Source: Megascapheus bottae
Taxonomy: Eukaryota > Chordata > Mammalia > Rodentia > Geomyidae
DNA length: 64,000 bases
Reading direction: 5' to 3'
Assembly (NCBI GenBank): GCA_024803745.1
Contig: JANJXV010000020.1
Span: forward strand, 23,672,777-23,736,776
Part shown: in pieces, positions 45,701-56,350 of the stretch
Layout: every line of letters begins with the position of its first letter
How positions within the stretch are numbered: position 1 is the stretch's first letter
Notes under the pieces: generated by a model
Database searches by the model: none
Told to the model about the DNA's origin: nothing
Seen by the model: the letters and a program-made list of their open reading frames with translations, nothing else
Position numbers and translations under genes: made by a program

Positions 45701-46458
45701 GGAATAGACTATCATTTACTTTATGATATATAATTATGTTGTTTCTAATTTGTGCCCTAGATCACAAAGGCTTTTGTGCTTATATGATAACAGGGCTCAT
45801 TTCTTTTAACAAAACAAAACTCCTCCATTAAAGATTATGTACATCAAATGTGTGGTTGATTATCACCAAATTCTTCTCTACAACACAACTCCTATGATAG
45901 CCTCACAGAAGATCACACAAACCATTCATAATGTAGCTATGGAGGTGTGTTTCTGGACCACCTCAATCAGCACCACCTGGGATCTAGTTGCAGCTACAAT
46001 TCTCAGGCTTGTCCCACCTGGATTGAACCATATTGGGCTGAGGGTAGCTGCCTGCTTTGACTCTCTAGATGATTCTGATTCCCCTCCAAACATGCAAACA
46101 CACCATCATGGAGTAGGCCTTCAGTTCCCTAGACTTGTGCTAGAAGCAATGGGAAAGTACACTTGAAGATCCCAGCATCTGGCTGGATTCGTGGGATTGC
46201 TAATGGTAAATATGAGCTGTTTTATGTACCACCTAACTTTGGGAAGAAGCATGGGCCTCAAGAATTGTGGAAAATTGTATTCTGGCCTTTGTGCAAAAGC
46301 TTCAGCTAGTTCCATTGAGAAGCTAAGTTGCATTTTCCGGTCGATTGGTTTCAGAGACACAAACCTCGGTGAACATGGATCTGTATGGTGGAGCTGAGCG
46401 GGTATGCAAGGCCTTTTCTGCTTTTGTGGATCAAATCACCTTGCCCAACTTGAAGTGA
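14718..46458 (+). CDS. DYTN: Dystrotelin gene, coding exons 2-12 (joined; first coding exon not found)
   Basis: Dystrophin-superfamily protein. Joining 14718-14792, 17697-17898, 18465-18550, 19091-19191, 25351-25422, 25606-25769, 27555-27666, 29772-29923, 37267-37426, 40127-40604 and 46355-46458 gives one open frame of 567 codons plus stop. All ten internal junctions are AG/GT with matching phase. From N to C the product has an EF-hand-like helical core (exons 2-7), a ZZ zinc finger (exons 7-8), a coiled coil (exons 9-10), a polar low-complexity region (exon 11) and a short conserved tail. The length fits the family (human about 578 residues by recall) if exon 1 adds only a few residues. Dystrotelin is a little-studied relative of dystrophin and dystrobrevin; by analogy the core may bind dystroglycan or act as a membrane scaffold, but that is inference. 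No frameshift or stop is seen, so the gene looks functional. It converges on FAM237A. Confidence 0.93.
14793..16923. other. DYTN intron 2, mainly unique sequence
   Basis: It holds a short tandem duplication at 15345-15378 ('aaaagtctgtcttgcaaaag') and a purine-rich GA tract at about 16195-16290. No coding feature is seen. Confidence 0.5.
16925..17110 (+). repeat. Dimeric ID-type SINE
   Basis: 'gggccgggagtttggcctag', 'gctggaagtgatgctgtgg' and 'gccttgaggaaagcccaag'. Confidence 0.88.
17697..17898 (+). CDS. DYTN: DYTN coding exon 3
   Basis: The acceptor is 'ctttctgcag' and the donor 'gtgagg'. It reads (L)DLMDSSQIQQVLLRP, later PGQVHPRAPELTLSLL and MAMYD. It corresponds to the first EF-hand-like segment of the dystrophin family (dystrophin has the similar 'LNWLLNVYD' at the same place). 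The exon is 202 nt, entering with two bases of a codon and leaving with two. Confidence 0.93.
18225..18290 (-). repeat. Ancient repeat tail with (GAAT)n
   Basis: 'tatttattgaatgaatgaat' is typical of a MIR/L2-type 3' end expanded into a tetranucleotide run. It lies in DYTN intron 3. Confidence 0.45.
18465..18550 (+). CDS. DYTN: DYTN coding exon 4
   Basis: The acceptor is 'tatcacgcag' and the donor 'gtaacc'. With the split Ser codon it reads STGSGFLKLLPVAAAL, then LSGDSPLTKYR. It aligns with the dystrophin stretch that follows the first EF-hand and ends in a K-Y-R motif. The exon is 86 nt. Confidence 0.93.
19091..19191 (+). CDS. DYTN: DYTN coding exon 5
   Basis: The acceptor is 'atgtgtctag' and the donor 'gtaaaa'. 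It reads (A)LFQLYAHNNKKGYDSG, then RMTRRILRNLLMDIQQ, and ends in phase 0. It is part of the second EF-hand-like lobe. The exon is 101 nt. Confidence 0.93.
19320..20340 (-). repeat. LINE-1 3' region, reversed, in DYTN intron 5
   Basis: 'ttgcagttggataaataccc', 'ccaggagtggaattgctggg', 'acattcccaccaacagtgta' and 'ccacatccccaccagcatct' are hallmark complements of the L1 3' UTR. The upstream part (19320-19900) is T-rich and fits the same insertion. It continues after the SINE at 20341-20532. Confidence 0.8.
20341..20532 (-). repeat. Dimeric ID-type SINE inserted into L1
   Basis: 'gccagtcctggggcttgatc' through 'ctaccactaggccaaactcc'. 'tcaatgtt' flanks both sides as a target-site duplication, and L1 sequence resumes at 20533-20570, so the SINE is younger than the L1. 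Confidence 0.88.
20961..21157 (-). repeat. Dimeric ID-type SINE with target-site duplication
   Basis: T-run then 'gccagtcctggacttaagct' to 'ggccaaactcccggcc'. The 13-bp 'cagtaggtctttt' is repeated at 20952-20964 and 21158-21170, a clean target-site duplication. Confidence 0.92.
21171..23050. other. DYTN intron 5, unassigned stretch
   Basis: Mostly unique sequence. AT and CATA microsatellite at 22400-22450. No gene signal. Confidence 0.4.
23053..23376 (+). repeat. B1-like SINE with expanded (GGAA)n purine tract
   Basis: 'gctaggtgtggtgataaata' and 'caagaccttgtctcagcaaa' are B1-like. The tail has grown into about 250 bases of almost pure purine that ends in (GGAA)n at 23314-23376. Three overlapping complementary-strand frames rich in Ser/Pro/Phe/Leu are products of the tract. 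Confidence 0.75.
23640..23910 (-). repeat. LINE-1 3' UTR fragment, reversed
   Basis: 'ctggctgatttcatttagca', 'tgatatgtattccattttct' and 'taagtagtgctgcattgaac' match the reversed L1 3' end. Confidence 0.65.
23935..24295. repeat. Old interspersed repeat, family not assigned
   Basis: 'aaaaggctcatgtgccaaaa', 'ctattgggaagtggtgaaag' and 'gaaccaaccatggactcaaa' recall a common mammalian LTR/MaLR-like sequence, but I cannot name the family. Confidence 0.35.
24301..24550 (+). repeat. B1/ID composite SINE
   Basis: 'caggcacttgtcgctcatgc', 'ctaattaaccaccagaaaac', 'gccgaagagctcagg' and an A-rich tail. Confidence 0.85.
24610..24825 (+). repeat. Diverged B4-like SINE (B1 plus ID)
   Basis: Left: 'ggatggcttatgcctagc'. 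Right: 'gggacatggttcaagtgata' and 'gctccaagttcaatcaccag', an ID-like tRNA box. Confidence 0.5.
24975..25210 (-). repeat. B1/ID composite SINE, reversed
   Basis: 'accagtcctggggcttgtac', 'tcagatctcagcctcctgag' and 'tgattcactggcacctagc'. It ends about 140 bp before DYTN exon 6. Confidence 0.75.
25351..25422 (+). CDS. DYTN: DYTN coding exon 6
   Basis: The acceptor is 'gcctcttacag' and the donor 'gtgagg'. It is 72 nt, 24 codons, phase 0 at both ends. It reads IPTVVGEHRSLCSVDSA and ends SCFRG, matching the dystrophin-family segment that precedes 'FLSWMQSEP'. Confidence 0.93.
25606..25769 (+). CDS. DYTN: DYTN coding exon 7: EF-hand/ZZ junction
   Basis: The acceptor follows a T-rich tract ending 'ttttttcag' and the donor is 'gtacgg'. 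It reads VFSPGIKEEKFLSWMQSEP, then LWLPTCHRLSATEQ, then CSVC (first zinc-ligand pair of the ZZ finger) and FPITGL plus the start of an Arg codon. The W-M-x-x-E-P and W-L-P-x-x-H-R motifs are shared with dystrophin. The preceding intron is only 183 bp. Confidence 0.95.
26060..26222 (-). repeat. MIR-like SINE, reversed
   Basis: 'aatcataatgctatgctgcc' and 'ccagtagcagggctggtaat' resemble the reversed MIR core. Confidence 0.5.
26340..26500 (+). repeat. Diverged B1/ID composite SINE
   Basis: 'gacagctcaggcagaaattt' and 'ctccaattaactagcaaagt', then an ID-like 'ggcacagttccagtggtaga'. It leads directly into the CT/CA microsatellite. Confidence 0.6.
26509..26597. repeat. Compound microsatellite (CT)22 then (AC)n
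   Basis: Pure CT 26509-26552, one G, then AC 26554-26597, likely grown from the tail of the preceding SINE. Frames over it translate to Cys-Val or Arg-Glu repeats and are not genes. Confidence 0.97.
26700..26950 (+). repeat. MIR SINE
   Basis: 'tatatgactttgcacaagtt', 'agttaatctttttggattcc' and 'tcttctgcaaaatagaaaga' match MIR. Confidence 0.7.
27555..27666 (+). CDS. DYTN: DYTN coding exon 8: ZZ zinc finger
   Basis: The acceptor is 'cacctggcag' and the donor 'gtaaat'. It reads (R)YRCRKCLHFDICQVC, then FVSGLHSKSHQTSHPV. With CSVC from exon 7 this gives three C-x2-C pairs plus two His, a complete ZZ ligand set. The exon is 112 nt and ends in phase 0. Confidence 0.96.
27733..27783. repeat. (AC)n microsatellite
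   Basis: About 25 AC units with one T interruption near 27768, about 67 bp after DYTN exon 8. Confidence 0.95.
27793..27985 (+). repeat. Dimeric ID-type SINE
   Basis: 'gccaggagtgtggcctagtg', 'ggcagaaatggttctgtggc', 'aagactggtggcaaaa'. Confidence 0.85.
28064..28248 (-). repeat. Dimeric ID-type SINE, reversed
   Basis: 'ccctggggtttgaactcagg', 'cacttgagccacagcac', 'caagcactctaccactaagc'. Confidence 0.85.
28250..29000. other. DYTN intron 8, unique stretch
   Basis: AT-rich. No gene or clear repeat recognised. Confidence 0.4.
29005..29290 (-). repeat. LINE-like 3' terminal repeat, reversed
   Basis: 'cagtggggttacagttacct', 'tttttgtccccatttccctc' and 'cctggtaacaaagtcagata' are the complement of the family seen at 9270. 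Confidence 0.7.
29772..29923 (+). CDS. DYTN: DYTN coding exon 9
   Basis: It reads QMSPKENTKLLLKTLRNNLF and, further on, WWLDPVMPKDVSNHAQA plus two bases of an Arg codon. The donor is a strong 'gtgagt'. The acceptor is a tandem NAGNAG ('ttcagcag'), so splicing at 29772 or 29775 would include or skip one Gln without changing frame. The region follows the ZZ finger and leads into the coiled coil. Confidence 0.9.
30100..30830 (-). repeat. L1-like fragment, reversed, with AT palindrome
   Basis: 'ctgagcctaatttacttttt', 'ctctagttccctgaaagtga' and 'ctacctgatggatggataaa' are L1 3'-like. An AT-rich, partly self-complementary run is at 30712-30755. Confidence 0.5.
30905..31136 (-). repeat. B1/ID composite SINE, reversed
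   Basis: 'ctgagctcttcagctcaagg', 'tagctaggattataagtgtg' and 'gccgccatgcccagc'. Confidence 0.85.
31137..33000. other. DYTN intron 9, mostly unique sequence
   Basis: A MIR-like patch is possible at about 32340-32500 ('tcacctttcagcaactccct'). No coding feature. Confidence 0.4.
33000..33440. other. Repeat-free AT-rich block, possible conserved noncoding element
   Basis: Free of recognisable repeats. It has compact patterned sequence such as 'ggctttgagtgacggttatc' and 'gcaataaccagctggcattt'. It looks enhancer-like, but conservation cannot be tested here. Confidence 0.2.
34037..34115 (+). repeat. Simple ID SINE
   Basis: 'gggctgggggtatggctcag' and 'atggtagaatccttggttag' form the tRNA-like A-box region of a monomeric ID. 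Confidence 0.7.
34578..34739 (-). repeat. B1/ID composite SINE fragment, reversed
   Basis: 'ctggtggttaattggagata', 'tcaacctcctgaataactgg' and 'gagtcaccacacctagct'. Confidence 0.75.
35212..35346 (+). other. Exon-like GC-rich island in DYTN intron 9
   Basis: 135 nt bounded by 'tctctatccag' and a strong donor 'gtgagt'. It has several CpGs ('gaggcgtgcg', 'ctccgtc', 'ccccggg', 'aaccgga') within AT-rich surroundings. In its own phase 0 it is open for 45 codons. In the phase set by DYTN exon 9 it hits a TGA, so it is not an in-frame DYTN cassette. It could be a poison exon, an exon of an unannotated transcript, or chance. Confidence 0.25.
36093..36282 (-). repeat. Dimeric ID-type SINE, reversed
   Basis: 'gccagtcctggccttgagct' to 'caagcactctaccactaggc'. 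Confidence 0.88.
37025..37209 (-). repeat. Dimeric ID-type SINE, reversed, next to DYTN exon 10
   Basis: 'tagtcatggagcttgaactc' to 'aggctacactcccagccc'. It ends 57 bp before DYTN exon 10. Confidence 0.85.
37267..37426 (+). CDS. DYTN: DYTN coding exon 10: coiled coil
   Basis: The acceptor is 'tttcttttccag' and the donor 'gtacaa'. It completes the split Arg codon and then reads LLQKQLKRYKDKLRVMY, later EERSCRFETKIHELRTNQ and QQMEQELQ. Heptad-like spacing and high K/E/Q content indicate a coiled coil, the usual partner-binding element of dystrophin and dystrobrevin relatives. It ends in phase 0 after a 7.3 kb intron. Confidence 0.92.
37762..37800. repeat. AT microsatellite
   Basis: 'actatatatatataatatat' and following bases, partly palindromic. 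Confidence 0.85.
37895..38088 (-). repeat. Dimeric ID-type SINE, reversed
   Basis: 'tggaacttgaactcaaagac', 'cacttgagccacaccacc', 'caagcactctaccaccaggc'. Confidence 0.85.
38100..38345 (-). repeat. Diverged B1-like SINE fragments, reversed
   Basis: 'cagatagcatcttatgcttt' and 'ccacaggtgtatccccatat', then 'gagcagctaggattacaggc'. Confidence 0.5.
38885..39105 (-). repeat. B4-like SINE, reversed and diverged
   Basis: 'gggcagtactgaggttttga' and 'catttgaaccacatctacag', then B1-like sequence ending 'catcgagcccaggctgg'. Confidence 0.4.
39247..39435 (+). other. Unidentified coding-like fragment in DYTN intron 10
   Basis: One frame reads VPTAVFAVDFVPEYSQLHPR, then RLLEDLKNSKVCGPHFN, with balanced amino-acid use and no repeat signature. 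It might be a retrocopy fragment, part of an old element or chance. I do not recognise the protein. It has no donor in DYTN phase. Confidence 0.2.
39617..39808 (-). repeat. Dimeric ID-type SINE, reversed
   Basis: 'gccagtcctggagcttgaac' to 'ggccacattcccagccc'. Confidence 0.88.
40127..40604 (+). CDS. DYTN: DYTN coding exon 11: polar C-terminal region
   Basis: The acceptor is a long T-run ending 'tttgctag' and the donor 'gtaaga'. The 478-nt frame starts in phase 0 with ALLPPLHPSSSCQN. It continues as a Ser/Glu/Gln/Pro-rich, probably disordered stretch and ends ELQELLSKLLDAFHPETTA plus one base. The E-L-Q-x-L-L-S-K-L run near the end is the conserved part. The large exon and polar composition match dystrotelin. 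Confidence 0.9.
40960..41065 (-). repeat. LINE-like 3' terminal repeat, reversed
   Basis: 'tttattgtaattaatagaag', 'cgccagatagaagatgcatt' and 'accctttctcatgtcttggc' complement the family at 9270. Confidence 0.7.
41310..41700. repeat. Old interspersed repeat with GGAA insertion, family not assigned
   Basis: 'tatagcactaccataacaaa', 'aggctaaaagtccaaaacca' and 'gacaaaattcagccacgata' match the pattern of a common ancient mammalian repeat. A (GGAA)n run lies at 41366-41400. Confidence 0.4.
41937..42100 (+). repeat. Dimeric ID-type SINE
   Basis: 'ggctgggagtttgacctagt', 'gccagaagtggtgctgtgg', 'caggactggcaaaaa'. Slightly shortened in the right half. Confidence 0.85.
42350..42545 (-). repeat. Dimeric ID-type SINE, reversed
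   Basis: 'tcagtcctgggccttgaact', 'ccactcgagccacagcacc', ending 'ctatccccagccc'. Confidence 0.85.
42570..42875 (-). repeat. LTR-like interspersed repeat, family not assigned
   Basis: 'aatgtttattttggctcttg', 'agccaggaagtagagaggaa' and 'gacttacttccttcaaccaa' follow a repeat pattern known from several mammals. The minus-strand frame across it is not a gene. Confidence 0.4.
42896..43110 (-). repeat. B1/ID composite SINE, reversed
   Basis: 'gtttgaacttagggcctggg', 'gagctgttaattggaggtaa', 'gagtagctaggattacaggt'. Confidence 0.85.
43111..44790. other. DYTN intron 11, unassigned AT-rich stretch
   Basis: Contains AT runs at 43300 and 43590 and a short local duplication at 44278-44310 ('tctaaaattagaaa' twice). 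No gene signal. Confidence 0.4.
44795..45026 (-). repeat. B1/ID composite SINE, reversed
   Basis: (GTT)n tail, 'tcaactcaaggcctgggctc', 'gatcctcagatctcagcctc', 'attacaggcttgagccacca'. Confidence 0.85.
45105..45215 (+). repeat. LINE-like 3' terminal repeat
   Basis: 'ggggaccaagacatgagaaa', 'gcaccttctatctggtgaat' and 'ttacaataaaaatat' match 9430-9556. Confidence 0.75.
45940..46105 (-). repeat. MER5-like DNA transposon relic
   Basis: 'gtgtttctggaccacctcaa', 'caccacctgggatctagttg' and 'ctagatgattctgattcccc'. It lies just upstream of DYTN exon 12. Confidence 0.5.
46355..46458 (+). CDS. DYTN: DYTN terminal coding exon 12
   Basis: The acceptor is 'ttggtttcag'. With the single base carried from exon 11, the first codon is GAG. 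The exon reads ETQTSVNMDLYGGAERVC, then KAFSAFVDQ and ITLPNLK before TGA at 46456-46458. The phase agrees with exon 11 and the tail fits the recalled dystrotelin C-terminus. The true frame here contains no Met-initiated ORF, so the exon is easily overlooked. Confidence 0.88.
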
Positions 46459-46518
46459 AAAGGAGTCCAGGCTCAAAGGCTCTTGGAAGTGATGACAAAA
46501 TGTATTTTTAAAATCTGA

Positions 46519-46524
46519 ATTAAA
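46519..46524 (+). promoter_or_regulatory. Candidate DYTN polyadenylation signal
   Basis: ATTAAA lies 61 nt after the DYTN stop codon, followed about 20 bp later by a long CT tract. It is the first standard polyA hexamer downstream of the stop. Confidence 0.5.
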
Positions 46525-46542
46525 ATGATGAAGACTTTTACT

Positions 46543-46543
<1 letters not shown>

Positions 46544-46609
<66 letters not shown>
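46544..46609. repeat. (CT)33 microsatellite after DYTN
   Basis: A pure CT run of 66 nt, 20 bp past the ATTAAA hexamer, at the expected 3' end of DYTN. Confidence 0.97.
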
Positions 46610-46615
<6 letters not shown>

Positions 46616-46890
46616 GCTGGTTTGAACTATAAAGTTTTTTACTTTTTGAATTGCACTACTCCTATCTCTTGGTTCTTTTGTTCAAAAGGAAATTTAGTGT
46701 GTGAGGAGCAGGACAGGGAGTGGGGTGGAACCCAGCTATGCTGATTTCATTGGAGGGCCATGCTAACTGTGGAGATTTGGCAATAACATTCAAGTGTGTG
46801 ATCTACAGAACTGTAGGCAACAGTCTGCTTCAAGAATGATTTAAATTATTGAATCAATGGGATGGCCTAAAGTTTTTTTCTATCTGAATA

Positions 46891-47046
46891 GGCACTGTCC
46901 TTGGGTTTTCTCAAGGCTAGAGCTCTACCACTTGAGCCTCAGCACCACTTCTGGCTTTTTTCTATGTATGTGGTACCGGGGAATCAAACCTGGGTCTTCA
47001 TACATGGTAGGCAAGCACTCTACAAGTAGACCAAATTCCTGGCCCC
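46891..47046 (-). repeat. Dimeric ID-type SINE, reversed, 5'-truncated
   Basis: 'gcactgtccttgggttttct' to 'gaccaaattcctggcccc'. Confidence 0.82.
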
Positions 47047-47049
47047 CCC

Positions 47050-47560
47050 TTTTTTTTATCTTTAAGTAGTTTTACGGAGGGGTTTTTAATTCAATGCCAG
47101 TTTATGAGGACAATGCATATAGGTCAATGTCACTCCTTTCATCATTCTATGCCATCTGTCCCAACTCTAGCTACCTATGCAATTTTCCTATTCCATTTTC
47201 ACATATATACGGTGAAGGTTATGATTCCCTTCTCCTACCCTTCTTCTCTTCATTCACTTGCCTCCCTCCCCTTGAACTCTACTCCCCACTCAGACTTCAA
47301 GTTCCAACTTTCTGGTGTTTATTTTGTTAGACTGTAAGTTATTCAAGAGAGTAACATCATTAACATTCTTCCCTAAGTATATCATATGTTAGTTAATACA
47401 TTTGCATGTGTATGTACATATGACTATGTTTATGTTTATAAATATATATTTCATTGAACATAATTTCTTCTAGGTCCTTCAAATTTTCTGCAAAAGATGT
47501 AGCATCATTCTTCCTGACTGATAAAAGTGAAATTCCATTGTGCACAGGGTAGCAGACTTT
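47050..47560 (-). repeat. L1-like fragment, reversed
   Basis: T/C-rich sequence with 'aattcaatgccagtttatga', 'tttaagtagttttacggagg', 'catttgcatgtgtatgtaca' and 'aaagtgaaattccattgtgc', similar in style to L1 3' regions elsewhere. It fills much of the DYTN-FAM237A gap. Confidence 0.45.
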
Positions 47561-48171
47561 GAATATCCTCACTTTTCCTAATCAACCATGCTCTCAGGCT
47601 GGGCTTCTTTCCCTGCTCTTGATCTTTCTCCAGGCTCCCTTCCCCTGTGACTGGGATTGGGACTAATCTTCAGGGGAAATATTCCTTTTAAGGGATATTA
47701 TTTAAATATTATTTCTAGCTTCTGGAGGGCTCCAAATCTTTTTCTTTAGGTCTAGAAAAAGCAAGGGAATTGCTTGAATATTTCAAATTTAAACTTGTTG
47801 TCAATCTTTGGTCATAATAACAGTATGGGAGACATGGGAATAATTAAAGCTAAAAATAGCAGGGGGTCTGGAATTCAGGGAAATTTGCTGATTGAACCCC
47901 ACTTCTGTGAACCTTATTCAGGCTTAGTCATTTATTTATAGATTTATTTATAGATTCTTTTCTTACCATGTGGTTCATTTTCATTTTATTTTGCTTTGTA
48001 GTGTGGAATATATTAACCTATAGGCCTAATTTTTAATCCAACAGGAAACAATGTAACTGGGAGATAATTTATATGTACAATAGTTTATTAGAATTTGGCT
48101 ATCATTAATGGTAACTCTAAGTGTTGTAATAAAGAAACTCCAATAACATTACCTGGGCTCCAAAGCTTGTT
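47561..48171. other. Convergent intergenic gap, unique part
   Basis: No gene or clear repeat. It separates the DYTN and FAM237A 3' ends. Confidence 0.45.
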
Positions 48172-48189
48172 TTTATTATTAATTTTATT
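48172..48189 (-). promoter_or_regulatory. Candidate FAM237A polyadenylation signals
   Basis: Two minus-strand AATAAA hexamers (48184-48189 and 48172-48177) lie about 515-530 nt past the FAM237A stop codon. Placement is plausible but unproven. Confidence 0.3.
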
Positions 48190-48703
48190 TGCATGAGAAG
48201 ATTGCTGTCCATCTCAGTCTTTTTTGGTTTTGCTTTTTAAAAATTTTTCACTTCATTCAATATTCAAAAATATTATTTCAAACAAGATTTAGTATCTCCA
48301 ACATTTGTAGCTGTTAACTAACCTATGCAATACTTCGTATGCCAGTGCATAAGCAATTCAGTCATTATTGGCTTAGAATTCATGGAGTGTATTCAAGTGG
48401 AAAGTATGGCACTCCATTTCATTAACAATAACAGGCATCTCCAAAAAATATTATGAATCAACTGTAAAGAGGCAGAAGCTCCCAGTCCCTAATTCAGCTT
48501 GGAAGTTATTCATTCCTCTAGTGGGATGGTCTAGCAGTAGTTGCCATCTGAGGAACATTCTAGTAGTCTAAACAAATGAAGCTTTAAATAAGTTCTGTTA
48601 AAGAACTGGGCATGAGACTTCTGGACATTTCTACCACTTAAAATTAAAATGTGAACAAGAGTCAAGAAAAAAAGCACATGTTTTATAATTTCAGGATTTG
48701 AGG

Positions 48704-54088
<5,385 letters not shown>

Positions 54089-54327
54089 TCAGTCGCTGCT
54101 TATGTTCCAGACAGTAAAGAAAACAAGTCTTCCTTTAAGGAACCTGAATCCTAGCAAAAGAAACACATTACTGTCACTAAATAGGAAATTTTGTCCTTTG
54201 TACTGCATCCCAATCAATGTATAAGCCTCATTCTATCTAAAATGATTCAGGCCAGGCAGTGTAAAATCAAAATAGGCTGAGAAATATCCCTAATGTGTTG
54301 TTTTGTAAAATAAGTGAACTTAGCCAG

Positions 54328-54558
54328 GCACAGTGGCTCACACCTATAACCCTAGCTACTCAGGAGGCTGAGATTTGAGGATCAAGGTTCAAAGCCAGCC
54401 CAGGCACAAAAAGACCTGAGATGCTTATCTCCATTTAACCTCTAGAGAACAGAAAGTGGGGCTGGCTCAAGGGTAGGGTGGTAGCCTTAAGCTGAAGAGC
54501 TCAGAGATAACACCCAGGCTGAGTCCAAGCTCCAGGACCCACCAAAGGAAAAAAAAAA
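54328..54558 (+). repeat. B1/ID composite SINE
   Basis: 'ccaggcacagtggctcacac', 'caggaggctgagatttgagg', 'gaagagctcagagataacac' and an A-tail. Confidence 0.87.
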
Positions 54559-55729
54559 GTGAACTTGTTTTTCTCTATGGGAGAAGAATACAGTTTAAAA
54601 GGCTATGAAGCAAAAATGTAAACTCTTGCCACATATCTTTCATCATTTGACAATATCTTAAGCCTAGCTATCCTCATGTAAGATTCTTGTGCAATTAAGA
54701 ATTTAAAAATAGGTTTTATCTTTATGTGCTTTTGTATTCACAGTGGCTTATAGGTTTTTATAAAGACAACAGAATTATAAAATATAATAAGAATAAGCAT
54801 AAGAGGTGCTAAAAGTGTAAGTAAATATAGTTAAGAACTGAAAAATATATCTTCAACCAATTGAATAGATTCAACAGACATTTTACAAAACCTAAAAGGT
54901 TTTGAAATTCTGATAAAACTTCATAAAAAAGTTATTTTGTATAATTTCTCTCTTGTTGCTCTGAATCACAAGGACTTTATTTTTTTACGTTTTGGATTCA
55001 TTTTTCAGAAGGACTTAAAAAGCAATGATTTGCCTCTTATTCAGTTCTGCTGCCTCTCACTGTCTGTAGTAATACCATGACCAGAGAGAAGTGTCTACTT
55101 TTCACTTTAAAAGGATACTAGGATACTTTATCTCCACTTCAAACAAAGCTTACAGAGAAATAATGGCCTTAAGATAACTTGCATTTCCTCCTTTCCCTCT
55201 TTAAGAATTTGAATTTCCTCTCCCCCCCCAAAAAAAAGTTTATCTGATTCTTCCACAAACTATACCAAATGTGCACTGTGTCTAAACTACTTCAAAGAAG
55301 AAACATAAAGGACACACACAACTCACCCTGGGTTTTTCTTGAATTTCCAGACCTTTTAGATATTAAAGTTTGGCTGAAAATTGGGGGGACGGGAGGGGCG
55401 TTTGAATGTGAATCTCCTGGGAGTATTTCTACATCCGACTATGTAACACCCTAAGATGGCATCTTTCTGTTTCTCACAACAGCAGCTTGTATTGACATAC
55501 CATTCGATAAACACTTCAGAAACTCTTGGAACATGTACATCCCTCCTTGGAAGAAATAGGCTTGAGATACACGATTATGCAAAACTTTGTCTTGGGATCA
55601 GTTGCAAAAGGAAAGAAAAAAGCTCTACTTGAAAAATATGCTCAATGTATTCTTTTGTGCATTAAAATATCAGAGTTGTGTCCCCCGAGGATGATCCCTC
55701 CCTCCCCCTTTAAAGGGGACTCAAAACTG
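54559..55729. other. FAM237A upstream intron, unassigned
   Basis: AT-rich, no gene signal. It would be intronic if the CpG block carries FAM237A exon 1. Confidence 0.4.
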
Positions 55730-56350
55730 GCTGTGAAGTTTCCCCTGGACGCTGGGCGGAACGCTGTCCAGGGTGCTGAAGTTGGGGCTCCCTGAGGGCT
55801 CGGGTGACAAAGCTCTGACTGCAGACTCCTTCAGATTTAGGAGACGATTGGTCCCAGCCAGGAGAGTAGTTCCTGTAAATGTCTTACCACCGGGGTCTTA
55901 CGGGTCCCCCTCCTGGCCCTGCCCCTGAGGTCGTGGGCTTCCACCCCCCGGGCGGAGCGCCCCCGGGACCCGCTCTATCTTCCACCCCACTCACCTCCTC
56001 ACTCGCGCAGCTCCACGCCCTCTTGAGCTTCACACGGTCGCGTGGTTCAGGTTCCTCGAGTGCGTGGAGAGCCAAGGCTCAGCTTGTTCCCTTCGTGAGC
56101 AACGGGGCCCCTCTCCGCGTCCCGGACGCTACCCTGCCTGCCTCTTAAAAGCAGCGCCAGGGTGTGTTCCGCGCCCCTTCCAGTCTACGTCAAAGCGCCT
56201 GGAAACTGCAGCCACTTCTCCCCTCCAAGTCCATCTCCCACGCCCTCCCTCCCAGCCTCCCTGACCCTGACCCGCACCCACCCTCCACCCAGCGGGAGGG
56301 AGCCTTTGTGCATCCCGGATGCTGAGTGCTGTTGGTGGAAACTGAAAAGT
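55730..56350 (-). promoter_or_regulatory. CpG-rich block, probable FAM237A promoter and 5' noncoding exon
   Basis: GC and CpG density rise sharply over the AT-rich surroundings. It contains runs such as 'cccgggcggagcgccc' and 'actcgcgcagctccacg', many C-runs and few repeats. On the minus strand two donor-like sites (GTAAGA with exon ends near 55888 and 55900) could splice to the FAM237A acceptor at 54068. This fits a TATA-poor CpG promoter about 2 kb upstream of the start codon. The exact transcription start cannot be read from the sequence. Open frames here are composition artefacts. Confidence 0.5.
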
